A stretch of 64,000 nt of DNA from Bacillus sp. F19 (GTDB taxonomy: Bacteria; Bacillota; Bacilli; Bacillales; Bacillaceae), in assembly GCA_023823795.1 (NCBI GenBank), contig CP085710.1, positions 3,622,001-3,686,000 on the forward strand. The letters are read 5' to 3'. How positions within the stretch are numbered: the stretch's first letter is position 1; each line of letters starts with the position of its first letter. Below are positions 56,636 through 64,000 of the stretch, one piece after another. Under the pieces are notes generated by a model. That model was given only the letters and a program-made list of their open reading frames with translations, was not told the DNA's origin and searched no databases. The position numbers and the translations under genes were made by a program.

Positions 56636-57518
56636 CTGTTTTAGCCTCCTCTTTTTTCAGCATTGGAAATCCCAGTTTTTCTCTTTCATCATAAAACGTT
56701 TTTGCCACTTTCCTTGCTAAGTTTCTTACACGTCCAATGTATCCTGTTCTCTCTGTTACAGAAATGGCTCCTCTAGCATCAAGGAGGTTAAATGTATGGG
56801 AGCATTTTAAAACATAGTCATAAGCAGGATGAACGAGTCCTTCGTCCATTTGTCGATGCGCTTCTTTTTCATAGATCGAAAATAGATTAAACAGCATATC
56901 AGCGTTTGACGTTTCAAACGTGTATTTTGAATGCTCAAATTCAGGCATCAAGAAAATATCGCGAACGGTAAATCCATCTGTCCATTCTAAGTCAAATACA
57001 TTTTCTTTATCCTGGATGTAGGAAGCAAGGCGTTCAATGCCATATGTGATTTCAACAGATACGGGTTTGCACTCAATTCCGCCCACTTGCTGAAAATAGG
57101 TAAACTGAGTAATTTCCATTCCATCAAGCCAGACTTCCCAGCCAAGTCCCGCACAGCCAAGTGAAGGGTTCTCCCAGTTATCTTCAACAAATCGGATATC
57201 ATGTTTCAGCGGATCAATGCCCAGAGCTTTTAATGAATCCAAATACAATTCCTGTATATTATCAGGAGACGGCTTTATGATAACCTGAAATTGATGATGC
57301 TGATAAAGGCGGTTTGGGTTTTCCCCGTAACGGCCATCAGCAGGACGGCGGGACGGTTCTACATACGCCACTCTCCACGGCTCAGGACCTATTGCCTTCA
57401 GGAACGTGTACGGACTCATCGTTCCTGCTCCTTTTTCAGTATCATAGGCCTGCATTAAAATACAGCCGTGATCTGACCAATGCTTTTGCAATGTTACTAT
57501 CATGTCTTGAATATTCAA
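56628..57518 (-). CDS. glyQ: Glycyl-tRNA synthetase alpha subunit
   Basis: 296 residues from a TTG at 57518, with GGAGGT seven bases upstream; this matches family length and start ([14 protein letters not shown]). Class II motifs: [24 protein letters not shown], and [11 protein letters not shown]. Forms the catalytic part with GlyS. Expression is controlled by the T-box leader immediately upstream. Confidence 0.96.
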   Translation of the reverse strand: MNIQDMIVTLQKHWSDHGCILMQAYDTEKGAGTMSPYTFLKAIGPEPWRVAYVEPSRRPADGRYGENPNRLYQHHQFQVIIKPSPDNIQELYLDSLKALGIDPLKHDIRFVEDNWENPSLGCAGLGWEVWLDGMEITQFTYFQQVGGIECKPVSVEITYGIERLASYIQDKENVFDLEWTDGFTVRDIFLMPEFEHSKYTFETSNADMLFNLFSIYEKEAHRQMDEGLVHPAYDYVLKCSHTFNLLDARGAISVTERTGYIGRVRNLARKVAKTFYDEREKLGFPMLKKEEAKTDE

Positions 57519-57544
57519 ACCAAGCACCTCCAAATATCTAATAA

Positions 57545-57790
57545 TTAAATAAACAAAAAAAACTCTCGTCCCTATGCCGTCTGATAGCAGCATAGGGACG
57601 AGAGTTAACCCGCGGTTCCACCCTAATTGCCAATGCATATCAAATGCATCAGCCTCTTTCCGGTAAAGTCGCTCAAGAAACGCCTTTCTTTGCCGGTTAT
57701 CCCTTAGCTCGCACTATCCTAAGGTCGCTTTTCATAACGTTATGCAAATACTCTTTTTCCTTCACAGCAACATATTAATTTACAAGCATC
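57545..57790 (-). promoter_or_regulatory. glyQS T-box riboswitch
   Basis: On the minus strand the leader has the AGCGA-type and GGATAGTGCGAGCTAAGGG stem I features and the highly conserved T-box AGGGTGGAACCGCG (57624-57611). It is followed by a strong terminator: AACTCTCGTCCCTATG paired with its complement (57606-57561) and eight T. Uncharged tRNA-Gly should stabilise the antiterminator and allow glyQS transcription. Confidence 0.95.
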
Positions 57791-57826
57791 ATAATAGAAA
57801 CAGAAGACAAAGTCAATATGTATAAA

Positions 57827-58582
57827 TTATGTCAGTTTCCCTTTTAATGATTCCATCTGATCTAAAAATTTTTTTGACTTTAGAAATATGCCTGAGTATT
57901 CGCTGTAATAGGAATCAATCACCAATTTAAGCTCAGCTTTTGTTTCAGGCTTTACAGTTACTTTTCCCAGCCTTTCTAGATCAAAATAATAAAATAAACG
58001 CAATAATTTAGCGGTAGCCTGAGAAATCTGCAGCCTGTACGGATCGGCCCCGAAGCATCTGTGACAGATAAAACCGTTTTCTCTTATCGAGAAATGAAAG
58101 GTTCCATCCTTGCTGCTGCAGTTTACGCATGAATCAAGCTGCGGGTATAACCCGAGAACATTCACGATTTTCATCTCAAAAATAAAAAGCAGGACATCAG
58201 GATCCACGCCTTCATTCAGGAGCTGAAGGGTCTGGCTGAACAATTCAAAAAGAAAGGGATTAGGCTCATTCTGCTCTGTGCTTTTATCAAGCAATTCTGC
58301 TGCATATGAAGCATATGCCGTCAGAAAGATATCTTCCCTGATCCCCCTCATCGAAGAAATGGTCTCGCCCTGCTGCAGCCCTCCTAGTCCGGAAGACTTC
58401 TGAAATAAGAAATACCCGTATGTGAATAACTGAGTGGAAGAGGTTAACCGGCTATTAGGCTTTTTTGCCCCTCTAGCCATTACCCCCACCTTCCCAAGTT
58501 CACGGGTATAAATAGTCACAATTTTATTAGTTTCACCGTAATCATTTGTTCTAATGACAATGCCTTCGCACTTTTGAAGCAA
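57827..58582 (-). CDS. recO: DNA repair protein RecO
   Basis: 251 residues. The N-terminal OB-fold ([24 protein letters not shown]) is followed by a helical region and a zinc finger-like Cys set ([16 protein letters not shown] ... GFICHRC). Loads RecA onto SSB-coated DNA in the RecFOR pathway. 32 bases downstream of yqzL. Confidence 0.94.
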   Translation of the reverse strand: MLQKCEGIVIRTNDYGETNKIVTIYTRELGKVGVMARGAKKPNSRLTSSTQLFTYGYFLFQKSSGLGGLQQGETISSMRGIREDIFLTAYASYAAELLDKSTEQNEPNPFLFELFSQTLQLLNEGVDPDVLLFIFEMKIVNVLGLYPQLDSCVNCSSKDGTFHFSIRENGFICHRCFGADPYRLQISQATAKLLRLFYYFDLERLGKVTVKPETKAELKLVIDSYYSEYSGIFLKSKKFLDQMESLKGKLT

Positions 58583-58614
58583 TCTTTCTCACCATCCAGA
58601 AGGATACGGTCAGA

Positions 58615-58758
58615 TCACGAAATTGGAAAGTCAGCTTCCGCCAGCTCATGATCTTGTGAATCGGGTCCGTCACCTGTATCTTTTTCCAGTTCCTTAAAAA
58701 GAAGATAGGTATCAATATTACCTGTTTGAATAAAGACTTTCCAGGTAAAATCCAACAT
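58615..58758 (-). CDS. yqzL: YqzL-like small protein
   Basis: A 47-residue ORF starting MLDFTWKVFIQTGNIDTYLL and ending ADFPIS. The pattern DFTWKVFxQTGNIDTYLLFKE and the position between era and recO identify the YqzL family, which is easily missed because of its size. RBS AGGTGGGGG precedes the ATG. Function unknown. Confidence 0.85.
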   Translation of the reverse strand: MLDFTWKVFIQTGNIDTYLLFKELEKDTGDGPDSQDHELAEADFPIS

Positions 58759-58869
58759 GTAAACCCCCACCTTTCTGTCGTTAAGACAAGCAAGCTATAA
58801 TCCAATTTCTATAATCTTATCTTGACCTGAGATCCTTCGTTTCATGTTAAACAAATTTTGTTAAAAAGC

Positions 58870-60214
<1,345 letters not shown>

Positions 60215-60290
60215 CTATTTTACCTAAAATGAGGTGAAATTTCACGCAGATGCCGTAAATGTAATTTAATTGTAAGAATTTTCTCATAAC

Positions 60291-60662
60291 TTATAAAATT
60301 TTAGGGATAAAGATGATTAACCCTATAATAACTGCTAGCACTGCATAAATCAAAACTGCACCGGCTGCAGCATCTTTAGCTGCTTTTGCCAGCGGATGAT
60401 ATTCTGCCGTGACAAGGTCCACAAGCCGTTCTACGGCCGTGTTCATCAGCTCAAGCGACAGCATTCCCCCCATTAAGAAAAGGACGATAAGCCATTCAGT
60501 GAGAGTGATATGATAAAAGAAGGCTGCAGCTGTAACTAGAATACAAATGACGGTATGTATTTGAAAATTACGCTCAGATCCAAATGTGCTCTTTATCCCA
60601 TCCCACGCATAGGAAAAGCTTCTAATGAAACGTTCCCGCTCAGATCTCTCTTTTGAGCCCAT
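60291..60662 (-). CDS. dgkA: Undecaprenol kinase DgkA
   Basis: 123 residues from the ATG at 60662 ([16 protein letters not shown]), as in B. subtilis; the frame extends into ybeY to 60707. Three membrane segments and the conserved [13 protein letters not shown] and [16 protein letters not shown] motifs of the prokaryotic diacylglycerol kinase family. In Gram-positives it phosphorylates undecaprenol. Overlaps ybeY by 23 bases. Confidence 0.9.
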   Translation of the reverse strand: MGSKERSERERFIRSFSYAWDGIKSTFGSERNFQIHTVICILVTAAAFFYHITLTEWLIVLFLMGGMLSLELMNTAVERLVDLVTAEYHPLAKAAKDAAAGAVLIYAVLAVIIGLIIFIPKIL

Positions 60663-61119
60663 ATGCATCCAGGATTTCTTTTTGTTTTCCAAACATTTTT
60701 TTCTCATCTTCCTCTGTCATATGATCATAGCCAAGCAAATGAAGCAGACCGTGAACAGCCAGGAAGCCAAGCTCTCTTGTAAAGGAATGACCATATTCCT
60801 CAGCCTGCTCAGATGCACGGGGGACAGATATAATAATATCTCCTAAAACCGGAGGCATGTCCACCCCTACAATTGAAACTTCCCCTTCCCCCTGTTCTTC
60901 CATGGCGAAAGATATGACATCTGTAACCTGATCTTTGCTGCGGTAATCCCGATTGATTTCTTTAATTTTTTCATTGTCAACAAATGTAACAGACAGCTCA
61001 GCGTCCTGTGCAACGCGTTCTGCTTCAGCTGCGTGCTGAAGCAGCGATTCAACCATTTCAAGCTGTTCTTCTGTCAGCAATTCTGTTTCATCTTCCATAT
61101 CAATAATCATTCTAGTCAT
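60640..61119 (-). CDS. ybeY: rRNA maturation endoribonuclease YbeY
   Basis: 159 residues with the zinc motif [11 protein letters not shown] near 125-135 and the substrate-site [15 protein letters not shown] near 56-70. Processes the 3' end of 16S rRNA and takes part in ribosome quality control. Its start overlaps the pgpH stop (ATGA). Confidence 0.95.
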   Translation of the reverse strand: MTRMIIDMEDETELLTEEQLEMVESLLQHAAEAERVAQDAELSVTFVDNEKIKEINRDYRSKDQVTDVISFAMEEQGEGEVSIVGVDMPPVLGDIIISVPRASEQAEEYGHSFTRELGFLAVHGLLHLLGYDHMTEEDEKKMFGKQKEILDAYGLKREI

Positions 61120-63293
61120 GCTTGTTTCACCTTCTGTTTTGAAATTTCAGGATATTCGATTCTGGAATGAAAAATACCTTTTAATGTTTCACTGAATGAT
61201 TTTGCAATAATATCTAGCTCTCTGAGCGTTAAATCACATTCGTTAAGCTGATGATCCTGAAGTCTGTCTGTTATAATGCCCCGAATAAGCTTTTCAATTT
61301 TATCAGGAGTTGGACTCGACATGGATCTCACTGCAGCCTCAACACTGTCAGCTATTGAGATAATCGCGATCTCTTTCGTCTGTGGTTTAGGTCCCGGGTA
61401 TCGAAACTCCTCTTCATAAATATCAGGATGATTTTGTTTAGCTTTATGATAGAAAAACTTCAATAACGTTGTTCCGTGATGCTGTTCGGCTATATCTACA
61501 AATTCCTTAGGCATTTTGTGCCTGCGTAGAAGCTCTGCACCATCTGACACATGAGAAATAATGACATTCTTGCTTAACTGCGGCGACAATTTATCATGCG
61601 GATTTTCAATATTCATCTGATTTTCGATAAAATACTGAGGCCGTTTTGTTTTGCCAATATCATGGTAATAGGCTCCCACACGAGCAAGAAGGCCATTCGC
61701 CCCAATTGCTTCACAAGCTGCCTCTGATAAGTTGGCAACCATGACACTATGATGGTATGTGCCCGGTGTTTCAGTTAATATTTTGCGGAGAAGCGGATGA
61801 TTTGGATTCGATAATTCAATTAATTTCATTGTAGACAGTATTCCAAACCCCGTTTCAAAAAACGGCATAAATCCGATAGTCAAAACAGACGACACAAGTC
61901 CAGATGCAAGTGCCATGATAAAGTATGAGCCGAGTTCAATGTTTGAATAGCTTCCATTTTGCATTAATAGGATAGAAGTAATGATAAGGATATTTATCAA
62001 GGCTACAAATAATCCAGTCTGAAGAATTCTGAAACGGACATTTTGCTCATTCAGAAATAAGACTCCCGCTATACTTCCAAACAGGAAATACACGCCGATT
62101 GTAAAATTGAATGTACCCGTAACGCCTTCATTAAAGATAATACTGCCGCAGACGGCAAAAATTATACTCGTTAAAATGGCAAGCCTCTCGTGAAGAAGAA
62201 GCTTAATAAGCATGGCGCCCATTGCAACCGGAACCAGATATCCTACATTCGAATAATCAATTTCCTGGAAGAAACTGATAATTTTAATGAGCAGGATCGT
62301 AATGCTGAAAATTAAAACGTAAAGAATAAGAGAGTGATTTTTTCTCTCTGAAGGCTTATCAGGTGCTTCAAAATAATAAATCAGTGTTGCAATAATTAAA
62401 AGAATAATCAGCATTAGTCCTGCAAACGGCTTTAGTGCCAGCTGATTATCGAGAAGCCCGACAAGATCAAGCTTCCGGTAGATGTCTCTGCTGATGTAAC
62501 CGCCTTCTTCAACGAGAATCTGGCCTTGTTTAATCTGCACTTCTTTCACATCATCATAAGCCTGCTGCTTTTTTTCTTCCGTTGCATCAAGATCAAATAC
62601 ATAGTTTGCAATCACCGCGTATCTCCCAAGCTGAACAGCTGCATTTGATAAGTCAGCCCGCAGATTAGAAGACTTAAGATCTTCTTCGACAAGGTCCTTT
62701 GCTTCATCCTGTTTCTGAAGGGGAATTTCATTGCTCATTACGCGATTAACGGCCGTAATGATTGCATCTTTTGCAATGGCCAATTCATTGTCTGAAGAGT
62801 CCAGCAGCGCCCTGAAGGCATCATCAGGAATTTTTTCTCTAATATCCGAAGTAAGCTTGTCCTTTAAACGTTTAAGCTTTTCATCTTCTGAAATAGAATA
62901 GGCTTCTTCACCTTCTGTGACATTTTCATTCTGCAGTTTTATTTCATCTGCTGCCTCTTTATTTGTTTCTTTTACAAAATCAAAAATGGATGTTATAACT
63001 TCTACTCTATTTACGACATAGTCTTTTCTTAAAACATATTCATCTTCAACTGCGTCATAGGCTTCCTGGCGCTTGTTGTCCGTTTCATAGGTATCATCTG
63101 CCTGTGTTGGGGCAATGATCGTTTGATCGGAATAAGTGAAAAGTTCAACATCAATCGTTTCCGGCTTTACATTGCTGTAAAGCGAGACAAAAATAACCGC
63201 GGCAAGCATGATATACATCGATATATGTATAAATTTATAATTCTTTATATTTTCGATTAGCTGACTAAATTTAGGCTTTAGCTTCGTTTTCAT
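61116..63293 (-). CDS. pgpH: Membrane HD phosphodiesterase PgpH (YqfF)
   Basis: 725 residues from the ATG at 63293 (GGGGGTGAGG upstream); a longer frame to 63359 has no RBS of its own. An N-terminal extracellular 7TMR-HD domain is followed by seven membrane segments (about 300-480). The cytoplasmic HD domain has [14 protein letters not shown] and [16 protein letters not shown]. Hydrolyses c-di-AMP. Cotranscribed with phoH and ybeY. Confidence 0.93.
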   Translation of the reverse strand: MKTKLKPKFSQLIENIKNYKFIHISMYIMLAAVIFVSLYSNVKPETIDVELFTYSDQTIIAPTQADDTYETDNKRQEAYDAVEDEYVLRKDYVVNRVEVITSIFDFVKETNKEAADEIKLQNENVTEGEEAYSISEDEKLKRLKDKLTSDIREKIPDDAFRALLDSSDNELAIAKDAIITAVNRVMSNEIPLQKQDEAKDLVEEDLKSSNLRADLSNAAVQLGRYAVIANYVFDLDATEEKKQQAYDDVKEVQIKQGQILVEEGGYISRDIYRKLDLVGLLDNQLALKPFAGLMLIILLIIATLIYYFEAPDKPSERKNHSLILYVLIFSITILLIKIISFFQEIDYSNVGYLVPVAMGAMLIKLLLHERLAILTSIIFAVCGSIIFNEGVTGTFNFTIGVYFLFGSIAGVLFLNEQNVRFRILQTGLFVALINILIITSILLMQNGSYSNIELGSYFIMALASGLVSSVLTIGFMPFFETGFGILSTMKLIELSNPNHPLLRKILTETPGTYHHSVMVANLSEAACEAIGANGLLARVGAYYHDIGKTKRPQYFIENQMNIENPHDKLSPQLSKNVIISHVSDGAELLRRHKMPKEFVDIAEQHHGTTLLKFFYHKAKQNHPDIYEEEFRYPGPKPQTKEIAIISIADSVEAAVRSMSSPTPDKIEKLIRGIITDRLQDHQLNECDLTLRELDIIAKSFSETLKGIFHSRIEYPEISKQKVKQA

Positions 63294-63355
63294 AACCTCA
63301 CCCCCTGCTCCCCTTTGCAATCGTGAAAAAAGTGACCCGAAATCGGGCTGTCGGG

Positions 63356-64000
63356 TCACTTCGTCTGATCATATGCTTCGATGATTTTCGCAACCAGCGG
63401 GTGGCGAACAACATCTGATTGCTGCAGTTCGTTAAAAGCAATGCCGCTGACAGAACTTAAAGTTTCTTTTGCGGCAGCAAGTCCTGATTTAACGCCTTTT
63501 GGCAGGTCTACCTGAGTAATGTCTCCTGTAATGACCATTTTTGATCCAAACCCAAGCCTCGTCAAAAACATCTTCATTTGCGCTGGTGTCGTATTCTGGG
63601 CCTCATCCAAAATAACAAAAGCGTCATCAAGCGTTCTGCCTCTCATGTAGGCTAGAGGAGCAATTTCTATTGTTCCTCTTTCAATTAATCTTTGCGTGTG
63701 CTCCATTCCAAGTACATCATGCAAAGCATCGTATAGAGGCCGTAAATAAGGATCCACTTTTTCTTTAAGATCCCCTGGAAGGAATCCAAGGCTTTCTCCG
63801 GCTTCTACCGCAGGTCTGGTTAAAATAATTTTTTTAACGCTGTTATTCTTTAATGCACTCACTGCCATGACAACGGCTAAATATGTTTTTCCTGTTCCTG
63901 CAGGTCCAATACCAAAGACAAGATCTTTATTCCTGATAGAAGAGATATAATGTCTTTGTCCAAGAGTTTTAACCCTGATTGATTTCCCGCGGGCGTCTTT
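63356..64000 (-). CDS. phoH: PhoH-family ATPase, cut by the right window edge
   Basis: The frame is open across the window end (215 codons seen). An internal ATG at 63868 is not the start: upstream in-frame sequence includes [16 protein letters not shown], the Walker A of the family. Later [12 protein letters not shown] (Walker B) and [11 protein letters not shown] follow. PhoH-like ATPases are linked to RNA handling beside ybeY. The N-terminus lies outside the window. Confidence 0.93.
   Translation of the reverse strand, partial: KDARGKSIRVKTLGQRHYISSIRNKDLVFGIGPAGTGKTYLAVVMAVSALKNNSVKKIILTRPAVEAGESLGFLPGDLKEKVDPYLRPLYDALHDVLGMEHTQRLIERGTIEIAPLAYMRGRTLDDAFVILDEAQNTTPAQMKMFLTRLGFGSKMVITGDITQVDLPKGVKSGLAAAKETLSSVSGIAFNELQQSDVVRHPLVAKIIEAYDQTK

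Noticed and set aside
57519-57638. N-terminal extension of glyQ by 40 codons to the ATG at 57638
   Set aside because: It runs through the T-box terminator; family start and RBS place the start at the TTG at 57518.

Overview
The window is chromosomal DNA from a low-GC Gram-positive spore-former of the Bacillaceae (Bacillus sensu lato). The evidence is the near-continuous synteny with the Bacillus subtilis comG-yqg-yqf-sigA-dnaG-era-phoH segment, the RBS style (AAGGAGG), frequent TTG/GTG starts, and family members matching B. subtilis proteins in length. Some differences argue against B. subtilis itself: a single pstB followed by phoU, a znuCB pair beside zur, a GH57-GT4 fusion where I recall yqgM lying, and an acyl-CoA dehydrogenase beside sigA.

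Layout. 1-1156: AT-rich accessory DNA with three small unknown genes. It ends in five same-direction copies of a 15-bp motif and a TGT terminus, exactly where comGA loses its reading frame. I read this as the end of a Tn7-like or IS21-like element that has cut off comGA and separated it from the rest of the competence pilus operon. 1135-6700: the truncated comGA with its promoter and ComK-type box, a lone tRNA-Gln, a decayed small gene, mgsR, yqgY, a MidA-type methyltransferase, yqgX, an unknown gene, yqgW and yqgV. 6700-15840: envelope and sugar functions (yqgU lipoprotein, yqgT peptidase, yqgS LTA synthase, glcK, yqgQ, short gluP rhomboid, yqgO, a DUF92 protein, yqgN, rpmG). 15958-20125: a three-gene polysaccharide module (NDP-sugar pyrophosphorylase, GH57-GT4 fusion, DUF4912 protein). 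20297-33510: yqzD-yqzC, the pstSCAB-phoU phosphate operon with a well-formed Pho box, pbpA, yqgE, sodA, yqgC, a Na/Pi cotransporter and yqgB. 33558-43761: a chemotaxis-receptor remnant, yqfZ-ispG, yqfX, yqfW, znuC-znuB-zur, yqfU, yqfT, nfo, cshB and yqfQ. 43882-64000: ispH, yqfO-trmK, cccA, an acyl-CoA dehydrogenase, the yqxD-dnaG-sigA macromolecular synthesis operon, ppsR-ccpN, T-box-controlled glyQS, recO-yqzL-era-cdd-dgkA-ybeY-pgpH, and a phoH cut by the right edge.

How the genes work together. Most of the window is core housekeeping: replication and transcription initiation (dnaG, sigA), MEP isoprenoid synthesis (ispG, ispH), glycyl-tRNA synthesis, ribosome maturation (era, ybeY, cshB), phosphate and zinc uptake, and gluconeogenic control (ppsR, ccpN). 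The unusual parts are the mobile-element end in comGA, the glucan-like module, three copies of a dispersed GC-richer intergenic repeat (about 6150, 40064 and 54332), and two gene remnants. Start sites were adjusted where an upstream RBS or family length pointed to an internal ATG, GTG or TTG. Gene names are assigned from memory of B. subtilis proteins and synteny; no database search was run.
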